A DNA stretch of 64,000 nucleotides, taken from contig NZ_CP067131.1 of NCBI RefSeq assembly GCF_028553745.1, forward strand, positions 385,298 to 449,297. Reading direction: 5' to 3'. Under the pieces are notes generated by a model. It had not been told where the DNA came from. It ran no database searches and was given only the letters and a program-made list of their open reading frames with translations. Position numbers and translations under genes: made by a program. This DNA comes from Paracoccus seriniphilus. Lineage in GTDB: Bacteria; Pseudomonadota; Alphaproteobacteria; Rhodobacterales; Rhodobacteraceae. Positions 18,620-27,389 of this stretch are shown here, in pieces; positions within the stretch are counted from its first letter, which is position 1; each line of letters starts with the position of its first letter.

Positions 18620-19885
18620 TTAATTGACCGGACATGCTCCTTCGGAGGGCGCATCCGGTAGCCAGCAGGGTGCCTGCGCTTCATCCATCAGCGCACGCAG
18701 GGCCTCGGCCTGCTGTTCCAGCGTCGGGCGGATTTCGCGTCCGGCGAGGATGATCTGTTCGAATGTGTCGACATAGACCTGATTGAACTGGCCGTTCAGA
18801 TCGCCCATGCCCATCGGCAACAGAACAGGCAGCGCATCTTCGGCCGCCGTCATGGTCGCAATGGCCGGGCCCGAGGCCTTGACCGATGCCGGAACGTCAT
18901 CCGGCATATCAACCGACACAACCGGATAGAAATTGGTGGCACGCAAGGTCGCAAGCTGGGTTTCAGGCTTCAGCATATAATCGATCAGAGCCTTGGCCTC
19001 GGCCATGTCTGGCGCAGTTTCGGGCACGCCCATACCGGCAACCACGGTCATGAATCCGCGTCCCTTGGGTCCGGCCGGAACCGGAAAGGCCACGAAATCG
19101 TCGGGCCGCGTGTTGAATGCCTCGGAAATGCGGGCGATGTGATCGAATGTCAGCCAGACCTCGTCATTGACCAGCTGCTCCTGCATGAAGTTGTAATTGG
19201 TCGAGGCAGGGTTGGCATATTGCCACAGTTCCCGAAACTTGCCCCAGGCTTCTTCGGCTTCGGCAGAGCGGAATTCGTTGACCGTCGAGCCGGTATAACT
19301 GGGCAAAAGGAAACCTTGGAAAAAACGGTGTTTCAGCCCCTTGGGACCGGCCGGAAAGCCGAACTTGGGACCGCCCTCGCCCTCGGCCATGGCCTTGGCC
19401 CAATCGATCAGCTGATCATAGGTAAGCGCATTCAGATCCGCGCCTTCGGGCAAGTATGCCAGCGCCTTCTTGTTGGCCACCATCAGGAATGTGGCCTGCA
19501 TCCATGGGATGTATTTCTGCTGCTCGGTATCCAGCTTGCCCAGGGCCGCCAGTTCGGCAGGAATTGCCGAAATATCGATATCGCTCAGATCGGCAAGCCC
19601 ACCACGCACGGCGGTCAGATCGCCGTGCAGACCACCCAGAACCCCGACGGCCCCCGATCCGGCGGACAATTCGGCCTGCGCACGTGTCAGCCACGGACCG
19701 CTTTCCGGCGCTTGGTAATCGACACCGGCTTCAAACCCGGCCACGACCTCATCGCGCATCTTCTGCGTTTCCTCGACAGGTTGCGCCTGCGTCGACCAGA
19801 ACAGCACTTCCGCCTGCGCGGAAACCGCACCCAGCATTAGCGCCAGACCCGAAACTGCACCAAGAATTGGCTTGAATGATTTCAT
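18620..19885 (-). CDS. ABC transporter substrate-binding protein (probable mannosylglycerate importer)
   Basis: A 421-residue extracellular solute-binding protein, first gene of the minus-strand operon. The start at 19885 follows a GGGAGGAAG ribosome-binding site and opens a Sec signal peptide (MKSFKPILGAVSGLALMLGA, cleavage after AQA). The body has the type II solute-binding fold of the MalE/UgpB group, with GRGFMTVVAGMGVPETAPD and the late Cys pair ending PSEGACPVN. The ligand cannot be read from sequence, but the enzymes of the operon indicate mannosylglycerate or a related glycosylglycerate. Confidence 0.92.
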   Translation of the reverse strand: MKSFKPILGAVSGLALMLGAVSAQAEVLFWSTQAQPVEETQKMRDEVVAGFEAGVDYQAPESGPWLTRAQAELSAGSGAVGVLGGLHGDLTAVRGGLADLSDIDISAIPAELAALGKLDTEQQKYIPWMQATFLMVANKKALAYLPEGADLNALTYDQLIDWAKAMAEGEGGPKFGFPAGPKGLKHRFFQGFLLPSYTGSTVNEFRSAEAEEAWGKFRELWQYANPASTNYNFMQEQLVNDEVWLTFDHIARISEAFNTRPDDFVAFPVPAGPKGRGFMTVVAGMGVPETAPDMAEAKALIDYMLKPETQLATLRATNFYPVVSVDMPDDVPASVKASGPAIATMTAAEDALPVLLPMGMGDLNGQFNQVYVDTFEQIILAGREIRPTLEQQAEALRALMDEAQAPCWLPDAPSEGACPVN

Positions 19886-19970
19886 TGTCTTCCTCCCAAG
19901 AAGCCGCGAGATGCAGCAATTCCAACCACCCTGGCCTTGCACTGACCGGCGATTCCTCGTGCCACCAGTT

Positions 19971-19988
19971 TGATATAACGTTATATCA
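19971..19988. promoter_or_regulatory. Perfect 18-bp palindrome, LacI-type operator
   Basis: The sequence TGATATAACGTTATATCA is a perfect palindrome with the central CG typical of LacI-family operators. It lies in the space between the importer operon (start 19885, minus) and the LacI-family gene (start 20088, plus), so one bound repressor could control both. The match to LacI symmetry is seen directly; the identity of the repressor is inferred from adjacency. Confidence 0.85.
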
Positions 19989-20087
19989 CTGTCAAACACT
20001 TTCATTATTGCAATTTTTTGCGGCAGCAAGGTAATATTCTAAGGCAGACAACGGAAATCTGCCAAAACGATACATCTGGCGGAAATC

Positions 20088-21107
20088 ATGAAGAAACCAA
20101 CTCTCCGATCTGTCGCAGCCGAGGCCGAAGTCTCGGTCGCCACTGTCAGTCAGGTCCTGCGCGGCGTTGGTCGCATCTCGGAAGACACGCGTGAAAAGGT
20201 GATGAACGCGGCCAAAAGGCTGAACTATGTGCCTGACGGGCGCGCGGCCTCGATGCGCTCGGGCGAAGTGCGCGAAGTCGGCTTGCTGGTCCATAACGTC
20301 GCCAACCCTTTCAATGCCGAGGTCGTCAGCGGCGTCACCGATTTTCTGGACAGTCAGGGCTATCTCGCCTCGGTTCTCGACAGCCGGGACGATGCCACAC
20401 GCCAACGTCGCCAGATCGAGCTGCTGGTGCGCAGCGCCCGTGCCGGGCTGATGTGGGTTCCCGCACGCGATACGCCAGCAGATACGGTCGCCCTGCTGCA
20501 CACGCATGGCGTGCCAAATGTAACTTTCTTGCGGCACGCAGCCGGTCATGCCGCTGATCATGTCGGCATTCACAATCGTGCGGCCACACGCCTCGCGACC
20601 ACGCATCTGGCCGATCTGGGGCATCGCTGCATCGCCTATCTCGGCGGAAATCTGGATGTTGAATCCCGTCTTGACCGGATTTCCGGCTATCGCGAAATCA
20701 TGGCCGAGCGCAATCTGGCCCAGCCCGTCATCTGGCCCTGTGACGACAGCCGGAAGGCCGGCATGCAGGCCTTTCAGCAGTTGCATGTCGCCCATCCCGA
20801 AGTGACTGCGGTGGTGTGCAATGGCGACATGATCGCCCTTGGCGCCACGCTGGCCCTTGCCCGCGCAGGGCTGCGGCCGGGTCTGGATGTTTCCGTGGTC
20901 GGCTTTGACGGGATCGAAGAGGCCGCGCTGGCCGCCGAACCGCTGACGACCATATCGATCCGGCCCTATCAATTGGGCCAGACCCTGGCAGAGACATTGA
21001 TCCGCCGAATCCGCACGCCTGCAGCACCCTATGCAGAGCTGCTGGTCCACGGCGAGCTGATCACGGGCGCAACAACCAACACCCTGCACCAATCGGCAGC
21101 GAGTTAG
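20088..21107 (+). CDS. LacI-family transcriptional regulator
   Basis: A 339-residue repressor with an N-terminal helix-turn-helix (TLRSVAAEAEVSVATVSQVL) and the hinge region RAASMRSGEV. The periplasmic-binding-like sensor domain follows (VGLLVHNVANPFNAEV, then SVVGFDGIEEAALAAEPLTT). It is divergent from the probable mannosylglycerate operon, with the perfect operator 19971-19988 between them. The expected role is repression released by the imported sugar or a product. Confidence 0.95.
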   Translation: MKKPTLRSVAAEAEVSVATVSQVLRGVGRISEDTREKVMNAAKRLNYVPDGRAASMRSGEVREVGLLVHNVANPFNAEVVSGVTDFLDSQGYLASVLDSRDDATRQRRQIELLVRSARAGLMWVPARDTPADTVALLHTHGVPNVTFLRHAAGHAADHVGIHNRAATRLATTHLADLGHRCIAYLGGNLDVESRLDRISGYREIMAERNLAQPVIWPCDDSRKAGMQAFQQLHVAHPEVTAVVCNGDMIALGATLALARAGLRPGLDVSVVGFDGIEEAALAAEPLTTISIRPYQLGQTLAETLIRRIRTPAAPYAELLVHGELITGATTNTLHQSAAS

Positions 21108-21226
21108 GCCTGCGCTCGTCCCGTTGTCACAAAGATGGCCCAGCTGCAAATTGGCCTGGCCAAGACCTGTCCATTGCGCACAAAGCCGTTATCATGGGAC
21201 GGCGACACAGTTGAACAGCGGACGAC

Positions 21227-22216
21227 ATGGACCACCACAGCCCTCCCTTTGAACCTCCCCTGCCCGTCGCGATGCATCAAGAGGCTGTGCCCGCGCCGCC
21301 ATGGTATGCTGCTCAGGCCGAATGCGCCGGACCCATGGCAATGGCGGCCTTGGCCGTGGGGCGGCTGGACGCGCTGATCGCGGGCATGCCGCGGGGTTGG
21401 CAGGCTGGCGCCATCCGCCGCATTGCCCTGATCGAAGTCGAGGCCATGCTCTGGGCGCAAGGGACCCCGATCCGGCGCGAGGAAATCGGCCGCGACGTCA
21501 TGCAGGCGCGGGCCGACACAGATCTGAGTGCCATGCATCTGGCGCGTTGGGCCCTGCGTCGCCTGGAGGGTCGTGGCCAGTTGGACGACACCCGGGATTT
21601 CCTGGGCCTGCGCAAAGCCGATATGTCAAGACTGGCCGAGCCCATGGCGCTGCGCCCCGCCGGGGATGAATTCGATGAGGCCAGCGAGGAATTCGCCCGC
21701 AAACTGGAAGAGTTCGACGGCCTGCATCCGCTGGCACGCCCTCCGGTTGCCCGTATCCTGTGGCGATTGGCCGAGTTGTCGCCTGCCGATGATCTGACCG
21801 AGGCGGCCGTATGGACCGGGCGTTCCATGGCCGCCTGCTGCGAAACCCTGACCTTCGTGCCACTGGGACGGCATGGCCGCAGGATCTGGAATGACAGCGG
21901 CAACCCCGTCGACAGGATGACCCGGCATCTGGAAGCGGTGGCCGAGGGCGCAGCCGAGGCAAGGGTGCAACTGCTGCGTGTCAACAGCTGGGCCGAAGAG
22001 GCCAGATCGCGCACGTCACGGATCAAGGGCAGCAATTCGCTTCGGGTGATCGCCGCGCTGGCCGCGCAACCGCTGATGACCACCGCCATGGTGGAAGAAC
22101 ATGCCGGGATCAGCCGGGACACTGCCGAACGGCTGCTCAGCCGGATGCTGGCGATGGGTCTGGTGCGCGAAATCACCGGCACCAGACGTTTTCGCTTGTG
22201 GACGGCTGCGGCCTGA
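21227..22216 (+). CDS. RHE_PE00001-family (DUF1612) protein with C-terminal helix-turn-helix
   Basis: A 329-residue protein of unknown function. The central part (ELSPADDLTEAAVWTGRSM) and the C-terminal winged-helix segment (AALAAQPLMTTAMVEEHAGI, then RDTAERLLSRMLAMGLV) match the DUF1612/HTH family found mostly on rhizobial and rhodobacterial plasmids. The N-terminal half is helical and rich in Ala, Arg and Met. It stands alone between two catabolic operons, with its stop codon directly abutting that of the convergent beta-galactosidase gene. The helix-turn-helix suggests DNA binding, perhaps in regulation or plasmid functions. No catalytic motif is seen. Confidence 0.75.
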   Translation: MDHHSPPFEPPLPVAMHQEAVPAPPWYAAQAECAGPMAMAALAVGRLDALIAGMPRGWQAGAIRRIALIEVEAMLWAQGTPIRREEIGRDVMQARADTDLSAMHLARWALRRLEGRGQLDDTRDFLGLRKADMSRLAEPMALRPAGDEFDEASEEFARKLEEFDGLHPLARPPVARILWRLAELSPADDLTEAAVWTGRSMAACCETLTFVPLGRHGRRIWNDSGNPVDRMTRHLEAVAEGAAEARVQLLRVNSWAEEARSRTSRIKGSNSLRVIAALAAQPLMTTAMVEEHAGISRDTAERLLSRMLAMGLVREITGTRRFRLWTAAA

Positions 22217-24148
22217 TCAGGGGCACGGCTGGCGCAACACAGCGCAACCCGGCAACTCACCCATACCGGGCAGGTCGACCGCTTCGGTGTTGTAATTGAA
22301 CCAGAAGCGTTCGCTGGCGGTATCGCGGCAGCGCACCCCATCAGGCAGCGCCATATGTGCAAGACCGCTGCGCTCACACAGATCGGCGACCAGACGATCA
22401 AGCGCCCGGGCGTCGCCCCATGCCCCCATATAGACAAGATTGCCGTCTCGCACAGCCAGCGCACGACCCTGCGCGTCCTGCAGCACGACCTGCCCGTCAT
22501 GCTCCAGATGCTCGCGATAGCCGGTGATCTGACCGCCGCCCTCGATCGCTTCGGGGAGGTCGGGACGCAGGCTTTCACAACGGCTTACGGTCACTTTCAA
22601 TCCGGGCAGTGCGGGTGGTAGCGGGACAGGTATGTTCATATGCGCATCGCGCGCGGCACTGCGCGGCCCCAGCAGAACCTGTGCGCCGCATTCCGCCAGC
22701 GCCTGTTTCAGCCGCGCGGGCATATGCATCAGACCAGGTGCCAGAATGACCCGGTAATCCGCCAGCGCGTCGTGATCGGGGGGGATGATATCCACCGAAA
22801 GACCGGCACGCCGCAGCGCACGGTAATGGTCAAGCACCAACCCGAAATAGGATAGCCCCTTGCCGTGTGGCTGCACCGCCCAGGCCCATTCCGCATCATA
22901 GTCGAAGATCAGGGCGACAGGGGCTGTCACGGGCTGCACATCCGGTGCATCGGCCAGTTCGAACGCGACCTGCCGCGCCTCGTCAAAGCCTTCCGCCTCG
23001 GCGCTGTCGGGGCGCAACAGCCCGGCATGCATCTGTTCCTGCGCAAAGGGGGCCTGACGCCAGCGGAAATAGCAGACGGCCTCGGCCCCATGGGCAAAGG
23101 CCTCCCATGTCCACAGCCGCACCATTCCCGGCGCGGGGGCTGGGTTATAGGGTGCCCAGTTCACCGGGCCGGGTTGCTGCTCCATCACCCACCAACGCCC
23201 GCGCCCGACAGCGCGGTAGAGGTCATGGTGAAAGGCCTGAAAATCCGGATCGCCCTGACGTGCAAAACGACGCTGATCTTCGACGCCCGCACCAACGCGG
23301 TCCTCAAGAAAACCAAGCGGATAGCTGTCCCAGGTCGCGATATCCAGATCTTCGCCCAGCTTGTAGTGATCGAATTCCGTCACCCGGCCCATGTAATTGT
23401 GGGACAGAGGCGCGTCGGAATACTGCCGGATGATCTCGGCCTGCATGCGGTTGTATTGCACCACCTGATCCGAGCTGAAACGGCGAAAGGCCAGCACATG
23501 CGCCGGATTCGGCTCGGTCACGGTCAGATTGGGCAGATCGATATCGTCGAAATCCTCATAGTCCATCGACCAGAAGACATTGCCCCATGCGCGGTTCAAC
23601 GCCTCGATATCCCCGCCATTGCGATCCTGCGCCGGAAAGCGCGCGCGCAGCCAGTCCCGAAAGGCCGTGCGTGCGGCATCCGAGTATGACAGCACCGTGT
23701 CATGGCAGCCATATTCATTGTCGGTCTGCCATGCCCCGACATGCAGGTTGCGCCCATAGCGACGCGCAAATTCCGTCACGATCCGTGCGGATTCCTGACG
23801 ATAGCCCGGATGGCTGAAGCAATAGTGACGGCGCGAGCCGAACTTGCGCGGACGCCCTTGGGCATCCACAGCCAGCATGTCGGGATGGCGATCCAGCACC
23901 CATTTGGGCGGCGTCGCCGTGGGCGTCCCCAGCACGACCTTCAGACCATGCGCACCCAGAACCTCGATGGCCCTGTCCAACCAGCCCCAGTTGAACTGCC
24001 CGGGCCTCGGTTCGACGCGGCCCCAGGCAAATTCGCCGATCCGCACCCAGGCCAGGCCCAGTTCAGCCATGCGGCGGGCATCTTCGGCCCATTGCGCCTC
24101 GGGCCAATGTTCGGGGTAATAGCAGACCCCCAGCTCACGTTTGCTCAT
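22217..24148 (-). CDS. GH42 beta-galactosidase
   Basis: A 643-residue cytoplasmic beta-galactosidase of glycoside hydrolase family 42. The acid/base glutamate is in [10 protein letters not shown] (about residue 145) and the nucleophile in [13 protein letters not shown] (about residue 310). The N-terminus reads [15 protein letters not shown], the family hallmark, and the trimerisation and C-terminal beta domains follow. It is the last gene of the galactoside operon and its start overlaps the SMP-30 gene by 4 bases. It releases galactose from beta-galactosides imported by the ABC system upstream. Confidence 0.95.
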   Translation of the reverse strand: MSKRELGVCYYPEHWPEAQWAEDARRMAELGLAWVRIGEFAWGRVEPRPGQFNWGWLDRAIEVLGAHGLKVVLGTPTATPPKWVLDRHPDMLAVDAQGRPRKFGSRRHYCFSHPGYRQESARIVTEFARRYGRNLHVGAWQTDNEYGCHDTVLSYSDAARTAFRDWLRARFPAQDRNGGDIEALNRAWGNVFWSMDYEDFDDIDLPNLTVTEPNPAHVLAFRRFSSDQVVQYNRMQAEIIRQYSDAPLSHNYMGRVTEFDHYKLGEDLDIATWDSYPLGFLEDRVGAGVEDQRRFARQGDPDFQAFHHDLYRAVGRGRWWVMEQQPGPVNWAPYNPAPAPGMVRLWTWEAFAHGAEAVCYFRWRQAPFAQEQMHAGLLRPDSAEAEGFDEARQVAFELADAPDVQPVTAPVALIFDYDAEWAWAVQPHGKGLSYFGLVLDHYRALRRAGLSVDIIPPDHDALADYRVILAPGLMHMPARLKQALAECGAQVLLGPRSAARDAHMNIPVPLPPALPGLKVTVSRCESLRPDLPEAIEGGGQITGYREHLEHDGQVVLQDAQGRALAVRDGNLVYMGAWGDARALDRLVADLCERSGLAHMALPDGVRCRDTASERFWFNYNTEAVDLPGMGELPGCAVLRQPCP

Positions 24149-24999
24149 TCCTGCAATATCACCTGCGGTTCGGCGCGTCCGGCATTGGCCACCGGCGCGG
24201 CATAGGTCATCCCAGCCCCCAGTTCCGAGACACCATCACCTGCTGTGGTGACAAACATGGTCTTGAAATCCAGGCCACCAAAGGCCGGACAGCTGGTCTG
24301 GGACGTGGGGATCTTCACCTGAGAAATCAGCAGGCCCGCATGGTCATAGCAGTCCACCCGCGAAGCACCCCAAAGCGCCACGCAAAAGTTGCCGTCTTCA
24401 TCGGTCACGGCGCCATCGGCTCCGAAATCCTGTCCGGACAGATCAAGAAAGACCTCTGCTGCATCCAGCGGCCAGCCGGTCGTTTCCTCCAAAGCCTGTC
24501 GCATGACCTGCCCCTTGGCCGTATCGACGTAATAGGCAAGTGGGGAATCAGGCGAAAAGCAGATTGCATTGGTGATGGTCACGTCTGAAACCAGCCTGCG
24601 CAATTCGCCCCGATAGAAGCGATAGATCGCCCCGGCCCCTGGCTCGGCGTTCTTGCCCATGGTCCCGATCCAGAAACCGCCCCATGGGTCGGCGCGGCCA
24701 TCATTGGAACGTGTCACCGGATTGTCGGCCTCCAGCGAGACGATCAGTTCACGCTGCCCAGACTGGATATCAAAGCGATAGAGCCCTGTCTCCGAAGCCA
24801 TCAGCAGGCTGTCTTGATCAATCCAGCCTGCCGCCGAGACATGTTCATCAAAATGCCAGCGACGTTCGGGTCCGTTCAGGGGCTTGGCAAACATGGATTT
24901 GCCCAGAATATCGAACCAGAACAATTCCTCGCGCAGCGGATGCCACAGTGGTCCTTCGCCCAAACGGCAAACCGTGTCGGAAAAGACCTCAGCCGTCAT
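24145..24999 (-). CDS. SMP-30/gluconolactonase-family lactonase (probable galactonolactonase)
   Basis: A 284-residue six-bladed beta-propeller lactonase. Metal ligands are expected in [10 protein letters not shown] (Glu, N-terminus), [10 protein letters not shown] (Asn) and [16 protein letters not shown] (Asp), all present. It would hydrolyse the sugar lactone made by the dehydrogenase encoded at 26532. The operon also encodes galactosidases, 2-keto-3-deoxygalactonate kinase and aldolase, so D-galactono-lactone is the expected substrate. It overlaps both neighbours by 4 bases. Confidence 0.92.
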   Translation of the reverse strand: MTAEVFSDTVCRLGEGPLWHPLREELFWFDILGKSMFAKPLNGPERRWHFDEHVSAAGWIDQDSLLMASETGLYRFDIQSGQRELIVSLEADNPVTRSNDGRADPWGGFWIGTMGKNAEPGAGAIYRFYRGELRRLVSDVTITNAICFSPDSPLAYYVDTAKGQVMRQALEETTGWPLDAAEVFLDLSGQDFGADGAVTDEDGNFCVALWGASRVDCYDHAGLLISQVKIPTSQTSCPAFGGLDFKTMFVTTAGDGVSELGAGMTYAAPVANAGRAEPQVILQE

Positions 25000-25604
25000 G
25001 CGCCATAGGCCCTGTCATAAGCTGCCACGATCTCCTGCGCACGTTTTGCAACCTCGTCCGTGGAAAATCCGGGCTTGAAGATGGCGGTGCCGATACCGAA
25101 ACCGGCTGCCCCGGCCTGCTGCCATTGGGCAAAATTGTCGGGCCCCGCACCGCCGACCGCATAGGTCTTGGTGCCTTCAGGCAGCACTGCGCGCATTGCC
25201 GAAAGCCCCGCCGTGCCGATCAGGCTGGCCGGGAACAGCTTCAGCCCGTCCGCTCCGGCGCGCAAAGCGGCGAAACACTCGCTGGGGGTCATCACGCCTG
25301 GATAGGACAGCATCCCTATCGCCTTGGTCGCGGCAATGACTTCGGGATTGCAATCAGGCGAAACGACCATCTGGCCACCGATCGAGGACAACTGCTGCAC
25401 ATCCTCGACCGTCAGAACCGTCCCGGCCCCGACAATGGCCCGCTCTCCGGCGATTTTCAGGATCTTCTGGATGCTGTCAAAGGGCTGGGGCGAATTCAGC
25501 GGCACTTCGATCTTGGAAATTCCGGCATCGATCAGGACCGTCGCGACCTCTTCAGCCTGATCGGGCGTGATCCCGCGCAGGATTGCGATAATCTCACGTT
25601 GCAT
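24996..25604 (-). CDS. dgoA: 2-dehydro-3-deoxy-6-phosphogalactonate aldolase
   Basis: A 202-residue class I aldolase that splits KDPGal into pyruvate and glyceraldehyde-3-phosphate. The start at 25604 overlaps the kinase gene by 11 bases; the longer frame runs through the kinase gene and is not used. Active-site parts are ISKIEVPLNSPQP (catalytic Glu), GAGTVLTVEDV and the Schiff-base lysine in DGLKLFPASLIG. The NSP/PLNS sequence is typical of the galactonate enzyme rather than the gluconate Eda. The adjacent dgoK and galactosidase genes support that choice. Confidence 0.94.
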   Translation of the reverse strand: MQREIIAILRGITPDQAEEVATVLIDAGISKIEVPLNSPQPFDSIQKILKIAGERAIVGAGTVLTVEDVQQLSSIGGQMVVSPDCNPEVIAATKAIGMLSYPGVMTPSECFAALRAGADGLKLFPASLIGTAGLSAMRAVLPEGTKTYAVGGAGPDNFAQWQQAGAAGFGIGTAIFKPGFSTDEVAKRAQEIVAAYDRAYGA

Positions 25605-26535
25605 TGGTGACTTCCTTCCATGCTGCGCGCGCAGCGCAAAGCCCGCGCATCGTCTGTTCTGCGACATCGCAGATTTCTGCTGTATTTCCCTGACTTTCCA
25701 GCGCTGCCTGATAAGACCGTCCAAGCCCCGAGGCCCCGATGATCGCCACGGGTTGATCCTGCCAGAAGCTGCGCGCGGCGGCCAGTTCGGTGCCAATCAG
25801 CAGCCCCGACAGGCGAGAGCGCGTCGCCACCGGCGCAACATTGCGCAGCAGCGAGGCCGCGCGCAGCGAAAACAGCTCGCTGGTCAATGACTGCGGCGCG
25901 TTCAGCGCATCCATAACGGCAATCAGGAAATGCTCCTGATCGAATTCATCCGTATCGACCGAATGGCGCAGGACCGATGCCCCGGACAACAGGGCGAACA
26001 ACTCTCCTGTCATGAAGCTGCGGAATTCCAGCACCTTTCCATCACGGATGCGCACCCATTTGCAATGCGTCCCGGGCAGACAGACGGTGCCTTCAAAATC
26101 AGGCTTTTCCGCCAGGAAGCCGCCGATCTGGGTTTCCTCGCCGCGCATGACATCATCGGGCACATCCTGCCGCAAACCGGGCAGGATACGCACCGACAGG
26201 CGCGGATCGTTGGTTTCCACCCGGGTGGCGGCAAGGAAATCCACCGGGGAACAGGGCACGGCGCGATAAGGCGCCTCGGCCCAGCCTTGTCGCGAACCGG
26301 CCATGCCGCAGCAAATCACGTCCAGTCGTCGCGCCGATCCGGTGGCGGGGCCTATCAGCTCCAGCAGAACCGGTTCATATTCGGCCGCGCTCAAACTGGA
26401 CATCCCCTTGTCGCTGTGGCGTTCCGCAATGACGCGGTTCTGCGCATCCATCAGCCAGACCCGCAGATTCGAGGTGCCCCAATCCACCGCAATCCACTCC
26501 GGCGCAGCCGGTTCCATGGAATCCGTGCCGCTCAT
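25594..26535 (-). CDS. dgoK: 2-dehydro-3-deoxygalactonokinase
   Basis: A 313-residue kinase that phosphorylates 2-keto-3-deoxygalactonate at O6. The N-terminal phosphate loop WIAVDWGTSNLRVWLMD and the following GMSSL and CGMAGSRQGW segments are the DgoK family pattern, as is FLPGTHCKWV-like CLPGTHCKWVRI in the middle. It overlaps the aldolase gene by 11 bases and the dehydrogenase gene by 4. Together with DgoA this completes the lower De Ley-Doudoroff pathway. Confidence 0.95.
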   Translation of the reverse strand: MSGTDSMEPAAPEWIAVDWGTSNLRVWLMDAQNRVIAERHSDKGMSSLSAAEYEPVLLELIGPATGSARRLDVICCGMAGSRQGWAEAPYRAVPCSPVDFLAATRVETNDPRLSVRILPGLRQDVPDDVMRGEETQIGGFLAEKPDFEGTVCLPGTHCKWVRIRDGKVLEFRSFMTGELFALLSGASVLRHSVDTDEFDQEHFLIAVMDALNAPQSLTSELFSLRAASLLRNVAPVATRSRLSGLLIGTELAAARSFWQDQPVAIIGASGLGRSYQAALESQGNTAEICDVAEQTMRGLCAARAAWKEVTNAT

Positions 26536-27305
26536 CCTGTAACCACGACGCCGCCGTCAATGACCATTGCCTGACCGGTCATCATTCTTGACGCTTTCGA
26601 TGCCAGGAACAGCACGCCGCCGACAATATCATCAGGATCCAGCGTATCCTTGAGGCATTGGCGATCAAGATGAGCCGCCAGACCTTCAGGCGTTACCCAG
26701 AGGTCTTTCTGCTTCTGCGTCAGCACCCAACCGGGTGCCAGCGCGTTGACCCTGATGCGATCGGGGCCGAATTCCCGTGCCAGCGCGCGCGACATGCCGT
26801 TGATGCCGGAATTGGCCGTGACATAGGCCGGATAGCCCGCATTGCCCATCATGTAGCTGATCGAGGAAAAATTGATGATCGAGCCGCCGCCCGCCTGTTT
26901 CATTTGCGGCAGAACCGCCTGCGCCGCGAAGAAATAGGCCTTGAGATTGATCGCCATTGACCAGTCCCAGAATTCCTCGTCAACCTCCAGCGTGCTATGG
27001 CGTTTGTCATTGGCAGCATTGTTGACCAGCACCGTCACCGGACCATGAGCTGCCCCGGCCTGTTCGACCGCGCCCTGCAGTGCCGCGGTGTCGGTAATGT
27101 CACATTTGATGAACAACGGCCGGTTGCCGGTCTTGTCGAACATCTCCTCGACGAATTCCGAGCTGTCAGAACGCTGGACAAATGCCACTTTCGCGCCCTG
27201 GCGCAGGAAGCCTTCGGTCAGGCTGGCGCCAATGCCGGACCCTCCGCCGGTGATGAATACCGACGCATCCTTCAGATCATGATAGGTCGCAATTTCACTC
27301 ATCAT
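26532..27305 (-). CDS. SDR-family oxidoreductase, probable galactose 1-dehydrogenase with Asn in place of catalytic Lys
   Basis: A 257-residue short-chain dehydrogenase. The NAD(P) site is TGGGSGIG (residues 19-26) and NNAA follows near residue 96. Catalytic Ser148 and Tyr161 are at the right spacing, but the YxxxK lysine is Asn165 (YVTANSGING; codon AAT read on the minus strand). The C-terminal GGVVVTG is usual. In position and family it should oxidise D-galactose to the lactone, between the galactosidases and the SMP-30 lactonase. Loss of the lysine normally cripples SDR activity, so the protein is either a divergent enzyme or impaired. MSEI at 27302 is an alternative start. Confidence 0.85.
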   Translation of the reverse strand: MMSEIATYHDLKDASVFITGGGSGIGASLTEGFLRQGAKVAFVQRSDSSEFVEEMFDKTGNRPLFIKCDITDTAALQGAVEQAGAAHGPVTVLVNNAANDKRHSTLEVDEEFWDWSMAINLKAYFFAAQAVLPQMKQAGGGSIINFSSISYMMGNAGYPAYVTANSGINGMSRALAREFGPDRIRVNALAPGWVLTQKQKDLWVTPEGLAAHLDRQCLKDTLDPDDIVGGVLFLASKASRMMTGQAMVIDGGVVVTG

Positions 27306-27324
27306 TGGCTCTCCGTTCTGTCGG

Positions 27325-27344
27325 GGCGGGTCATTCTGCCCGCC
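27325..27344 (-). other. Short stem-loop between GH36 and SDR genes
   Basis: Arms GGCGGG and CCCGCC surround an 8-base loop in the 84-base gap between the alpha-galactosidase stop and the dehydrogenase start. This is the only real gap in the enzyme part of the operon. It could be a processing or partial-termination site. No T-run is present. Confidence 0.35.
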
Positions 27345-27389
27345 GGAATTGCTGTAACCGCGCCCCTGTCACGCAGCGACGCGGTCCGG

